NCBI RefSeq assembly: GCF_036181745.1 | Contig: NZ_CP108080.1 | Location: 6,761,501-6,825,500 of the forward strand | Length of the DNA stretch: 64,000 nt | Source of the DNA: Streptomyces sp. NBC_00259 | GTDB lineage: Bacteria > Actinomycetota > Actinomycetes > Streptomycetales > Streptomycetaceae | Reading direction: 5' to 3' | Shown here: positions 51,121-60,073 of the stretch, in pieces | How positions within the stretch are numbered: position 1 is the stretch's first letter | Layout: every line of letters begins with the position of its first letter | Position numbers and translations under genes: made by a program | The notes under the pieces: generated by a model | Database searches by the model: none | What the model was told of the DNA's origin: nothing | Seen by the model: the letters and a program-made list of their open reading frames with translations, nothing else

Positions 51121-51840
51121 ATGACCACCCATGCACTTCCACCCGTCGTCGACGCCGCAACGTGGGAGCACCGGCTTGAGGCGCTGCGTGCTCGGGAGAA
51201 GGCCGCGACGCGGGAGCTCGACGCCGTCGCCGCCGAGCGGCGTCGGCTGCCGATGGTCGAGATGCCCGAGTACACCCTGGAGGGCGAGGACGGGCCCGTT
51301 CGGCTGGTGGACGTCTTCGAGGGCAAGAGGCAACTGATCGTCTACAACCACATGTGGTTCGCCGGCGAGGAATGGCAGTGTTCGGGCTGCACCGGGTTGA
51401 CCTCGCAGTACACCCGTCTGGGCTTCCTGGACAACTACGACGCGCGATTCGTCATCGTCACCCAGGGCCCGATCAAGGAGGCGCTCGCCTACAAGCAGCG
51501 GGTCGGCAACCGGATGACGTGGTACTCGACCGCCAACAGTTCGTTCGGCGCCGACGTCGGCGCACCGGCCGGCGGGGGATTCGCGGTCAACGTCTTCCTG
51601 CGCGACGGCGACACCGTCTATCGCACCTGGCACACCAACGGCCGGGGAACCGAGCAGCTCAGCCACACCTTCCCGCTGATCGACGTACTGCCGTACGGAC
51701 GGCAGGAGGAATGGCAGGACTCGCCCGAGGGCTGGCCCCAGTCGCCCACGTACAGCGGGTGGGCGTCGTCCGAGGACATCGCTGCGCTCTATGGCCCGGG
51801 CTCGGGCTCGGGCTCAGGCACAGGCCCCGGCGGCGGCTGA
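51121..51840 (+). CDS. DUF899-family thioredoxin-like protein
   Basis: This cytosolic protein has 239 residues. A coiled N-terminal helix (EHRLEALRAREKAATRELDA near residue 14) is followed by a thioredoxin-like fold: MWFAGEEWQCSGCTGLTSQY near 78, whose C-S-G-C pair stands at the redox-active site position. Members are annotated as thioredoxin-related or predicted dithiol-disulfide oxidoreductases. The C-terminus is a Gly/Ser repeat tail (GSGSGSGTGPGGG). A GAGGGA site precedes the ATG. Physiological role unknown. It stands alone, 296 bases after the tRNA gene. Confidence 0.82.
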   Translation: MTTHALPPVVDAATWEHRLEALRAREKAATRELDAVAAERRRLPMVEMPEYTLEGEDGPVRLVDVFEGKRQLIVYNHMWFAGEEWQCSGCTGLTSQYTRLGFLDNYDARFVIVTQGPIKEALAYKQRVGNRMTWYSTANSSFGADVGAPAGGGFAVNVFLRDGDTVYRTWHTNGRGTEQLSHTFPLIDVLPYGRQEEWQDSPEGWPQSPTYSGWASSEDIAALYGPGSGSGSGTGPGGG

Positions 51841-51929
51841 ACGGCGCCCCGCATCACGGTCGACGGGCGGGTCGGCTCGTCGCAGAACGCCCGCCGAGCT
51901 GCGAGCACCCGCTGCTAGATTCGTCCGCC

Positions 51930-52331
51930 ATGCGATCACGTGAATACGACCTCGACTTCCGCGACAAGGCCGGGCGCATACGCGCCTGGGGAATCGGTCT
52001 GCTGGCTGTCGCGACGCTCCAATGGGCTTGGTGCGCCCTGTTGTTGCTCACGCCGTACGAGGTCGACGAGGAGCCGGAGGACCGTTACCCCGCGGAGTGT
52101 GAGTCGCGGCTGCTGACCGAGCGCGGTACGGCCAACGAGGGCCTGCAGAGGAACGACTGGTGTCAGGACGAACGCGACTGGCCCGAAGCCCTGGCTGTGC
52201 TCGGGCTGTCCGTGCCCGTCTCGGTCGCTGGCGTGGCGCTCTTCACGAGCGGGAGTCTGAGCATCAGGATGAGCGCCCATGCCGAGGCGATGCGTGAACT
52301 GGACAAGTTCACCGACGCACGGTCCGCGTAG
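51930..52331 (+). CDS. small two-helix membrane protein
   Basis: The 133-residue protein has a basic N-terminus MRSREYDLDFRDKAGRIR, a membrane segment near 20-42 (WGIGLLAVATLQWAWCALLLL), an acidic extracytoplasmic loop with two Cys (ECESR and WCQDERDW) and a second membrane segment near 90-110. The start is at 51930. No motif is recognised. It lies 90 bases after the DUF899 gene and converges on the metalloprotein gene at 52415. Confidence 0.65.
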   Translation: MRSREYDLDFRDKAGRIRAWGIGLLAVATLQWAWCALLLLTPYEVDEEPEDRYPAECESRLLTERGTANEGLQRNDWCQDERDWPEALAVLGLSVPVSVAGVALFTSGSLSIRMSAHAEAMRELDKFTDARSA

Positions 52332-52414
52332 CCCGGCCCCGAGACGCCGTGCCTCTGACCGGCCTCTCATCGTAGGCGCTTCCGCCGGCGCCCGAGATCC
52401 TCGTGGGGCGCGCC

Positions 52415-54226
52415 TCAGCGCAAGCGGAACACCGGCCCGCGGGGTGTGAAGGGGAGCGGGGCGCCCTCCGGGACGAGGTAGGCGTGTTCGGGTCGTACAC
52501 GGAGTACGTCGCAGTGGCCGTCCGTGATGATGAGTACGGGCGCCGTGTCAGGGAAGTCCTCCGCTCGCCGGAGGAGGTCGATCCCTGGCTGGAGGACGGT
52601 GCCGCCGCGCCCGCGTACCCGGACCCGGCCGGCGATCTCCGTCGGCGGCAGATATCCCGCGTCGTACGGGGCGGCGTCGCAGAAGACCACCCGGGCGGCA
52701 GGGACGTCGCGGGCCTCGGCGTACGACGCGATGGCGCCGAGAGCCTTGCCGAGCAGCCGGGCGTTCATGGAACCGGACGTGTCCAGGACGACGCCGAAAG
52801 TGCACCGGGCGACCTCCTCGGGCGGGAAGTACCGTCCGGCGCGCGGGATGTCGGGCGTGGACGTCTGGCGGCGGGCGGGCCGCGCGTAGCTGCGCACGGC
52901 CTCCGGGCGGGGCACGAACTCGTCGAACCAGCGGGCCAGCCGGGCGTCCCACGGCACCGGCGGATGGGCCAGCGCCCGGATCTCCTGGACCAGTCCTGCG
53001 GGCAGTAGCCCCCGTTCGCCGCCGAGGTGCAGATCGAGGCCCTGAACCAGGCCGCGCCGGTAGAACTCGTCGAGGTCGACCCCGTCACGAAGGCGTCCGC
53101 CGAGCGGTTCGCCGAGGATGTCGCGGGCGCCCTTGCCGCGGAGGGTGGCCAGGCGCCGGATGCGGCGGGCATCGACGACGATCCGGTCGTACACCTCCTC
53201 CGCGGAAAGGTCCCTCAACGCAGGGTCGTACAACAGCCCTTCCGGCATGGTGCCGACGCCCATCTCCACGAGCCAGCCGTTGATGACGTAGTCGGCGGCG
53301 ACGTTGAAGAGGTACGGGTCGCGGGCGCCGCGGCGGTCACCGTGGCGCAGGGCGGCGTGCAGCATCTCGTGGGCCAGGATGAAACGCCATTCCTCGTCGT
53401 CGTACCGGCGCAGTGGGTTGACGTAGATCTCGCCGAGCGTCGCATCGACGGCGGCGACCGCGATGCCGTGGGCACGGGACAGTTCGGCGTCCGCGACGAG
53501 CTTCATGCCCGCCGCGATCCCCCCGAGCAGCGGGTAGGAGGAGACGAACCAGCTGAACGCCCGGTCCCAGGGGCGCGCGGGAAGCCGTTCGCCGGTGAGC
53601 GTGTCGCGCCGGCCGCCCGCGACATCCATGGCGGCGGACATGGTCCGGGTCAGGGCATGGGCGAACGCGAGCTGCCAGTCGGCGGGGGTGTGCCACCGCG
53701 ACCACGACACCAGGATCTGGTCGGGGGTCTCTCCTGCCGTACCGCCGTGTTCGTACGCGGCGGGGATGCCGTCGCGGCGCCAGCGGGTCGCGAGCTGCTC
53801 CTCGTCGCCGTCGGGGTAGGACGCCGGGAGATGCTCGGGGGCACGGCCGACGGGGTAGGTGAGCAGGAAGCGGTTGACGACGGCGCAACGGGCGGCGAGT
53901 CCGGGCCGGTCGGGCTGCGTACGGGGGCCCGTGGCGGCGGGGACGTGGCCGAAACCGAGATGGATGAGGCAGTGGGCGATGGCCCAGGCCCACTCGGACG
54001 GCTCGGCGCGGCGGTCGGGATGGACATGGATCCTGCCGTTGGAGTCGACGGCGGCCAGGCCGTGGCGCGGGTTCAGCTCGCAGTCGCGCATACGGCAGAC
54101 ATCGGCCTCCAGCGCGGCGAGGGCCGGATTGCGCCGGACGGCGGCCAGGCCGGCGAGGAACGCCTCGGTGGCCGCGTCGTTCCGTGCCTTCTTCCCGTGC
54201 GGTCCCCGGCCGGCCGCGCGGCTCAC
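52415..54226 (-). CDS. DUF2201-like metallopeptidase with VWA-like C-terminal domain
   Basis: The protein has 603 residues from a GTG (54226) that overlaps the ATPase TGA (GTGA). The N-terminal domain (about 1-400) carries the zinc motif AHEMLHAALRHGD (H-E-x-x-H) near residue 290; the C-terminal part holds a VWA-like metal-binding loop DTSGSMNARL near 480 and ITDGHCD near 565. This MoxR-partner architecture is typical: the AAA ATPase likely remodels or activates it. Cytosolic. Substrate and the role of the peptidase are unknown. Convergent with the gene at 51930. Confidence 0.87.
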   Translation of the reverse strand: MSRAAGRGPHGKKARNDAATEAFLAGLAAVRRNPALAALEADVCRMRDCELNPRHGLAAVDSNGRIHVHPDRRAEPSEWAWAIAHCLIHLGFGHVPAATGPRTQPDRPGLAARCAVVNRFLLTYPVGRAPEHLPASYPDGDEEQLATRWRRDGIPAAYEHGGTAGETPDQILVSWSRWHTPADWQLAFAHALTRTMSAAMDVAGGRRDTLTGERLPARPWDRAFSWFVSSYPLLGGIAAGMKLVADAELSRAHGIAVAAVDATLGEIYVNPLRRYDDEEWRFILAHEMLHAALRHGDRRGARDPYLFNVAADYVINGWLVEMGVGTMPEGLLYDPALRDLSAEEVYDRIVVDARRIRRLATLRGKGARDILGEPLGGRLRDGVDLDEFYRRGLVQGLDLHLGGERGLLPAGLVQEIRALAHPPVPWDARLARWFDEFVPRPEAVRSYARPARRQTSTPDIPRAGRYFPPEEVARCTFGVVLDTSGSMNARLLGKALGAIASYAEARDVPAARVVFCDAAPYDAGYLPPTEIAGRVRVRGRGGTVLQPGIDLLRRAEDFPDTAPVLIITDGHCDVLRVRPEHAYLVPEGAPLPFTPRGPVFRLR

Positions 54227-55284
54227 CGGCGGGCCTCGACCAGCCGCGGCATGTCGCGGGCGGCCTCGACGAGGAACCAGGCGGGCAGCACGGGCCGGCC
54301 GTCCTCGTCGTCGCGGATGACGGTCTGGGCGACCTCGACGGAGATCTCGGCGAGCTGGACGAGCAGCGCCTTGGCGCGGTGCGCGGTCTCTCGCAGGGCG
54401 GGCGGGATCTGTTCCTTGGTGGCGGGGAGTTCCTTGACGAGCCGGCCCCGGAAGGCGTCGGCCAGGTAGTAGAGCAGGTCGCGGTCCTGGATGCGGTGGG
54501 GCCAGGACGCGTCGCCCTTGATGATGGCGTCGATGCCGTACGCGTGCCGCACGATCTTGGCGTAGCCGCAGAAGGACACGGCGTGCGCGGGGGTGAGGGT
54601 GCCGTGCGCGACGATCTTGAGGGTGTCCTCGTCCAGCGTCGGCCCGAAGGAGTGCAGCGCGTCGGAGAGCATGTGCCAGGAGCGGGGAGTGGAGAACGGT
54701 TCCTCGGTCTTCGGCGGCTGCGACCACAGGTGGTCGGGCCGGTCGGCGACGTAGTCGACGACCCAGGGGTGAATGCCGTTCTCACCCGCCCATACGAGCC
54801 AGTCCGTGGCGGAGGCACGCAGATGGACGTGGGTGAGCCGGTTGACCAGCGCGGAAGCGATGGGTCTGGCCAGCGCGTTGTCGGTGGCGCGGTTGCCGGC
54901 GCCGATGACGACGGACCCCGCGGGAAGTTCGTACGTGCCGATACGCCGGTCGAGGATCAGGGAGTAGAACGCCTTCTGCACATCGGGAGTCGCGGCGTTC
55001 AGCTCGTCGAGGAAGAGACAGTAGGGCTCGTCACGGGCGATGGCCTCGGGCGGGCAGAAGACGGACCTGCCGTCGCGGATCTGCGGTACGCCGATGAGGT
55101 CTTCGGGCGCGAGCTGGGTGCCGAGGAGGCTGACGCACTCGAGGCCGAGGGACTCGGCGAAGTTCCGTACGAGGGACGACTTGCCGATGCCGGGAGCGCC
55201 CCACAGGAAGACGGGTCGCACCGTGGCGAGGCCGAGGAGCAGCTCGGGGACACGGGAGGGCGTGACGGTGACGGCTGCCTGCAA
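54223..55284 (-). CDS. MoxR-family AAA+ ATPase
   Basis: The protein has 353 residues from a TTG at 55284, chosen because AGGAG lies eight bases upstream; an ATG at 55368 would add 28 poorly conserved residues. Walker A GAPGIGKSS near residue 30, Walker B LFLDELNAAT near 90, sensor-1 VIGAGNRATDN near 127, and Arg-finger-like NRLTHVHL near 148. It is coupled by a four-base overlap to the DUF2201/VWA gene. MoxR-type ATPases act as chaperones for metal insertion or complex assembly of VWA proteins. Cytosolic. No other partner is visible in the window. Confidence 0.9.
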   Translation of the reverse strand: MQAAVTVTPSRVPELLLGLATVRPVFLWGAPGIGKSSLVRNFAESLGLECVSLLGTQLAPEDLIGVPQIRDGRSVFCPPEAIARDEPYCLFLDELNAATPDVQKAFYSLILDRRIGTYELPAGSVVIGAGNRATDNALARPIASALVNRLTHVHLRASATDWLVWAGENGIHPWVVDYVADRPDHLWSQPPKTEEPFSTPRSWHMLSDALHSFGPTLDEDTLKIVAHGTLTPAHAVSFCGYAKIVRHAYGIDAIIKGDASWPHRIQDRDLLYYLADAFRGRLVKELPATKEQIPPALRETAHRAKALLVQLAEISVEVAQTVIRDDEDGRPVLPAWFLVEAARDMPRLVEARR

Positions 55285-56008
55285 GCTGAGGACTCCTGAG
55301 AACGTGCGATGTCCGGTGCGCCCGGACTGTTCGATGCGTCCCGACAGTCTGTACGCCTCGGGCCTCACGGCGCAGCCGGTTTATCGGCCGACGACTGCGG
55401 GGCGTCCATGGCGACGGTGTCCGAGGCGGTGCGTGTCGCATCGTTGACATGGCGCGTTTGTGCCACCTGGCGGGGGATGACACACCGGTTGGCACGGCGG
55501 ATGATCGCGGTGTGAACCACGGGTGGACGGAGGGATATTGCTCGATCGACAGCATTGATGCCGGTTGCCGGAGACGTGCCGACCGGATCGGCGAGGTGTG
55601 TCGCGCAGGCCTGCGGCGCCGATCGATCCCGTCCCGAACCCACAGTTCCGTCACCTGAGGCCGAGCGCGGCGGCGATCCTCTGCCTCGACCGGTCCTCTG
55701 TGCCACCGGCATTGCCACTGCCACTGCCTCTCCGCTCACCACTTCCGCGCTCACACTTTTCCGCTCACCACGTGACCGGTCACTACGTCTCCGGTCACCA
55801 CGTCACGGGTCACCGGGACGAGGCACACCCTGACGAACAGGCCCGCGGGAACGGAAGGCCGGCGGTTCGGCCGTGTTCCGTGTCGAGGCCGGATGCGGTT
55901 CGTCTCACACGATCCAGGTGTGACATGCCGGCTCCGTGCCGTCCTGACGCCCGCTCACACGCTGTGCCCATACGGGCATCGGGAAATGACAGAAAGGCTG
56001 TAATCGCC
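55285..56008. other. 724-base region upstream of the subtilase gene
   Basis: No convincing gene. It holds a TTGACA box at 55444-55449 without a matching -10, an AT-richer stretch near 55530-55560, and a 15-bp tandem repeat at 55762-55821. Most of the subtilase promoter and 5' leader is probably here. The open frame that runs through part of it is GC-driven and lacks a ribosome site. Confidence 0.5.
55762..55821. repeat. 15-bp tandem repeat upstream of the subtilase gene
   Basis: Four head-to-tail variants of CGGTCACCACGTCAC at 55762, 55777, 55792 and 55807 (the fourth is degenerate). Internal CACGTG/CACGTC and GGTCAC elements make it a candidate regulator array, 190-250 bases before the ATG. 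Confidence 0.55.
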
Positions 56009-59000
56009 ATGAGACGCATCCGCCTGTGGGCGGTGATATCGATGTCGGTGGTGATGGCGACGGGTGCGATGACGCCCGTTTCCGCCCAGTCCCCGCAAGG
56101 GGCCGAGGCACGCACGCCGGCACCGCAGGACCCCACCAGGACCGTGCGGTTGATCACGGGTGACCTGGTCACCGTCAGCGACGCACCGAACGGGAAGAAG
56201 ACGGCTTCGGTGCAGCGCGCACCGGGCCGCGAGAACGTCTTCTTCCAGGTCTCGGAAGAGGACGGCGCCCTGACCGTCATGCCGTCCGACGCCGCGCCGC
56301 TGGTCCGCACGGAGCGGCTGGACGCGGGGCTGTTCGACGTCGCGGGACTGATCGCCCAGGGGTACGACGCGGCACACACCGACGCCCTGCCTCTGATCGT
56401 GTCCGCGCCCAAGGGCTCGGCGCGTGCGGCGGTCGAACGGGTGGACGCGCTCGCCGAGTTCCACGACGACGACTCCGCAGGGCCGCGGCGACTGCCGAGC
56501 ATCGACGCCCAGGCGCTGCGCGTCGCCGACGAGGACCTGGCCGCCTTCTGGAAGCGGCTCGCACCCGCGGCGAAGGCGTCCATGGCGAGCGCGGTGGCGG
56601 CGACCCCGAAGATCTGGCTGGACCACAAGGTGCGTCCCACGCTGGACCGCAGCACCGCGCAGATCAACGCGCCGGCCGCATGGGCGGCCGGTCACCTCGG
56701 CGACGGCGTCAAGGTCGCGGTCCTCGACACCGGCGCCGACCAGACGCACCCCGACCTCGCGGGCCGCGTGTCCGAGGCCAAGGACTTCTCCGGCAGCGGC
56801 TCGACCCTGGACCGCTTCGGTCACGGCACGCATGTCGCCGCCACCGCCGCCGGCAGCGGCGCCGCCTCGGACGGCCTGCGCAAGGGCGTCGCGCCCGGCG
56901 CCGACCTGCTGGTCGGCAAGGTCCTCGGGGACGACGGCTACGGCAGCGAGTCCCAGGTCGTCGCGGGCATGGAGTGGGCCGCGGCCCAGGGCGCCAGGGT
57001 CATCAACATGAGCCTGGGCGCGGACATGCAGACCGACGGCACCGACCCCATGAGCCTCGCGGTCAACGAGCTCTCCCGCAGCAGCGGCGCGCTCTTCGTC
57101 GTCGCCGCCGGCAACAGCGGCGGGCGGGGCGAGATGACGGTCGGGTCGCCCGGCGCCGCCGATGCCGCCCTCACCGTCGGCGCCGTCGACCGCGACGACT
57201 CGCTGGCCGGGTTCTCCAGCCGTGGCCCGCGCTTCGGCGACAAGGCGGCCAAGCCGGACATCACCGCTCCTGGCGTCGGCATCGTCGCCGCGCGCGCCGC
57301 CGGTACGACCATGGGCGCCCCGGTCGACGAGCACTACGTCGCGGCGGACGGTACGTCCATGGCCACGCCCCACGTGGCCGGTGCCGCGGCGCTGCTGGCC
57401 GGGCAGCACCCCGACTGGAGTGCGCAGCAGCTCAAGGATGCGCTGATCAGCACCTCCCGTACGGTGTCCGGCCAGGTGCCGACCCAGCAGGGCGGCGGCC
57501 GCGTCGACGTCAAGGCCGCCATCTCCGCCCCGGTCACGGCCACCGGCACGATCGCCATGGGCCCGTTCGGCAGGGACGCTTCTCCGGTGGAGCGGGCCGG
57601 CGTGATCCGCTACACGAACCACACCGACGACGAGGTCTCGCTGAGCCTGCGCGCCGCGCTGGCCACCAACGGCGGCAGGGCGCTCCCCGCGCAGGGACTG
57701 ACGCTGGGCACGGGCTCGGGCGGTACGCTCCGGGTCGCCCCGGGCGCGACCGCTGAGGTCCCGGTCGGCGTGGACCCGGAGAAGGCGGGCCGCGGCTCCT
57801 ACTACGGCTACGTCACCGCCACGTCCTCCGACGGGGTTTCGGTCCACACCACCGTCAGCCTGGTCGTCCGGGCCCCGATGCACAAGGTCACCATCGAGTC
57901 CCACGGCCCGGACGGTGAGCCCAGCGGCTGGAACATCGTGGATGTCTTCGGAGGAGACACGGACGTCCAGTTCGTCAGCTGGGACCCCCTGGTCTTCGAG
58001 GTCGAGGAGGGCACGTACCAGTTCGGCGGCACGCTGCTGCACCAGAGCGGTGGCACCTCGCGGCTCATCCACGTCGTGGAGCCCGAGGTGAAGGTCGCGG
58101 GGGACAGGAGCGTGACCCTGGACGCGCGCAAGGCCAAGCAGGTGCGCGTGCGCACGCCCATGCCCGCCGAGCGGCGCAACAACGCGACGTTCCAGGAGTA
58201 CCGGAAGATCGACGGGGCGGCGACGGCCCGGACCACCTACTACGAGGACGGCGGCGGGTCGGTGGACCTGTACGTCAATCCCACGTCCAAGGTCACCGAG
58301 GGCGAGTTCGAGTTCAACACGCGCTGGGAGATGGCGGCTCCCGACATCAGGGCCGAGGTCCGCGGCGCGGACCTCGACCTGGACCCGTACTACGTACCGC
58401 GGTCCGCCCCGTTCGACCCGAAGGGTCAGCGGCTCTCCGCCGTGTACGCGGGGACCGTGGAGAACCCGGACCTGCGGCCCGGCACCGTGCGGGGCAAGCT
58501 CGCCGTGATCCGCGACGACACCGCCTCGGGCGAGTACGAGCTCGCGGAGAAGGCCGCGCGGGCGGGCGCCAAGGGCGTGATGGTCGTCCTTCCCGAAGGG
58601 CTGGTGGCCTGGACCCGCTGGCAGCCGGCGGACACGCGTTCCGCCGTTCCCGTGATCCGGGTGACCGCGGCCGACGGCGCGGAGCTGCTGTCGTACATGA
58701 AGAGGCACAAGACCGTCGTCGACATCTCCGGCACGGTCAAGAGCCCGTACCTGTACGACGTCAGGGCGATCTGGACGCACCAGATCCCGCAGGAAGTGAC
58801 GTACACCGTCTCGGACCGCAACACCGCGCGGGTGAAGGCGTCCTACACGGACAACAGCGCGCTGGACTGGAGCGCCGAGCAGCGCTTCAGCTGGCGCCCC
58901 TACGCGAAGGTCACCATGGAGACCTCGCGCGCGGTGCCGACCGGTCTGACGCGCACCGAGTACGTCAGCTCCGGGGACACGGAGTGGATGCACCACGTCG

Positions 59001-59845
59001 ACTTCATCACCAGCCCGTACGCGGACTTCGCCATGCGGTCGGGCCTGCACGACGCCCCCCGAAGCTTCACGGCGGGTGAGAACGTCAAGGAGGAGTGGTA
59101 CAAGGCCGTGGTGCGGCCGTCCATCCCGCGCGGCTGGAGCAGTCCCTCCGTCCGCAACGGTGACGTCCTCAGCCTCGCGATCCCCGAGTACACCGACTCG
59201 ATGGCCGGCCACTGGGCCCGCAAGCAGGCCCCCGGACTGTCGGGAGGCATCGGGAGGGCCGGTACGCCCGGGACGATGGACGAGCCGACCTACCCGAGCG
59301 GTGACACCGTGACGGCCGTCCTCCACCGCGACGGCAAGGAGGTGAGCAGGTCCAACGCCGCCTGGGGGAACTTCGCGGTCCCCGCAGGCAAGGCCGACTA
59401 CCGGCTGGACCTGACGACGGAGCGCCTCTCCGACTACTGGCGGGCCGGTACGCGGACCGCCACCTCGTGGACGTTCCGTTCGGACACCACGACCGCGGAC
59501 ACCCTGCTCCCCCTCCTCCAGGTCGACTACGGCGTCCCGGCCGACCTGTGGAACACGGTCGGTGGAGGGAAGCGGCACGACCTCGACCTGACGGTCAGGA
59601 ACCAGGACGGGCTCGCCGCCCCCGCCGGGGTCACGCTCAAGGTCGAGGCCTCGTTCGACGACGGCAGGACGTGGAAGGCGCGGGTCGGTGTCAAGGACCG
59701 CGGCCACAACCGGTTCACCGCCACCGTCGAGCGGCCGGACGGACAGCGGCAGGGCGGGTACGTGACCCTGCGGGTCACGGCCTCCGACAAGGCGGGCAAC
59801 ACGGTCCAGCAGACCGTGGAGCGGGCCTACCTGCTCGGCAAGTGA
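56009..59845 (+). CDS. large secreted S8 serine peptidase (subtilase)
   Basis: The protein has 1278 residues. Signal peptide about 1-27 (ISMSVVMATGAMTPVSA); an N-terminal propeptide to about 200. The catalytic triad is complete: Asp in VLDTGADQTHPDL near 240, His in GHGTHVAATAAGS near 272, oxyanion Asn in VVAAGNSG near 367 and Ser in DGTSMATPHVAG near 450. A PA-like segment (LAVIRDDTASGEYELAEK) near 828 and C-terminal beta domains follow. The ribosome site is AGAAAGG. It stands alone with a double hairpin terminator. It is extracellular, probably for nutrient protein breakdown or developmental processing. Confidence 0.94.
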   Translation: MRRIRLWAVISMSVVMATGAMTPVSAQSPQGAEARTPAPQDPTRTVRLITGDLVTVSDAPNGKKTASVQRAPGRENVFFQVSEEDGALTVMPSDAAPLVRTERLDAGLFDVAGLIAQGYDAAHTDALPLIVSAPKGSARAAVERVDALAEFHDDDSAGPRRLPSIDAQALRVADEDLAAFWKRLAPAAKASMASAVAATPKIWLDHKVRPTLDRSTAQINAPAAWAAGHLGDGVKVAVLDTGADQTHPDLAGRVSEAKDFSGSGSTLDRFGHGTHVAATAAGSGAASDGLRKGVAPGADLLVGKVLGDDGYGSESQVVAGMEWAAAQGARVINMSLGADMQTDGTDPMSLAVNELSRSSGALFVVAAGNSGGRGEMTVGSPGAADAALTVGAVDRDDSLAGFSSRGPRFGDKAAKPDITAPGVGIVAARAAGTTMGAPVDEHYVAADGTSMATPHVAGAAALLAGQHPDWSAQQLKDALISTSRTVSGQVPTQQGGGRVDVKAAISAPVTATGTIAMGPFGRDASPVERAGVIRYTNHTDDEVSLSLRAALATNGGRALPAQGLTLGTGSGGTLRVAPGATAEVPVGVDPEKAGRGSYYGYVTATSSDGVSVHTTVSLVVRAPMHKVTIESHGPDGEPSGWNIVDVFGGDTDVQFVSWDPLVFEVEEGTYQFGGTLLHQSGGTSRLIHVVEPEVKVAGDRSVTLDARKAKQVRVRTPMPAERRNNATFQEYRKIDGAATARTTYYEDGGGSVDLYVNPTSKVTEGEFEFNTRWEMAAPDIRAEVRGADLDLDPYYVPRSAPFDPKGQRLSAVYAGTVENPDLRPGTVRGKLAVIRDDTASGEYELAEKAARAGAKGVMVVLPEGLVAWTRWQPADTRSAVPVIRVTAADGAELLSYMKRHKTVVDISGTVKSPYLYDVRAIWTHQIPQEVTYTVSDRNTARVKASYTDNSALDWSAEQRFSWRPYAKVTMETSRAVPTGLTRTEYVSSGDTEWMHHVDFITSPYADFAMRSGLHDAPRSFTAGENVKEEWYKAVVRPSIPRGWSSPSVRNGDVLSLAIPEYTDSMAGHWARKQAPGLSGGIGRAGTPGTMDEPTYPSGDTVTAVLHRDGKEVSRSNAAWGNFAVPAGKADYRLDLTTERLSDYWRAGTRTATSWTFRSDTTTADTLLPLLQVDYGVPADLWNTVGGGKRHDLDLTVRNQDGLAAPAGVTLKVEASFDDGRTWKARVGVKDRGHNRFTATVERPDGQRQGGYVTLRVTASDKAGNTVQQTVERAYLLGK

Positions 59846-59849
59846 GCGA

Positions 59850-59926
59850 GCGCCTCCGCGGGAACCCCGCGGAGGCGCCCGCCGGACCTTCGCGGCGGGT
59901 GCCGGGGCTGACCCCCGGCACCCGCC
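59850..59926. terminator. two consecutive perfect hairpins after the subtilase gene
   Basis: GCGCCTCCGCGGG (59850-59862) pairs with CCCGCGGAGGCGC (59866-59878); GGCGGGTGCCGGGG (59894-59907) pairs with CCCCGGCACCCGCC (59913-59926). Both stems are perfect (13 and 14 bp). They end the subtilase transcript four bases after its stop codon. Confidence 0.85.
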
Positions 59927-60073
59927 GTTCCGTGTGACGGAGGCTCCGCGGGACCTCGGCCGAAGAGCATCCCTGGCGTTGCGCTCTGTCTGCCGTTGTG
60001 CTGTTGCGGGTGGCCGGACACCGGCGCCGGACGGCGACGGCGGCCGGTGGGCGCCGGACCGACGGCTCGGGAC

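Noticed and set aside
50828..51124. 98-codon frame just after the tRNA gene
   Set aside because: Starts inside the tRNA-proximal sequence, has no ribosome site or recognisable composition of a real protein.
55444..55449. TTGACA as a -35 box for the subtilase gene
   Set aside because: No acceptable -10 at 16-18 bases and it lies about 560 bases from the start codon.
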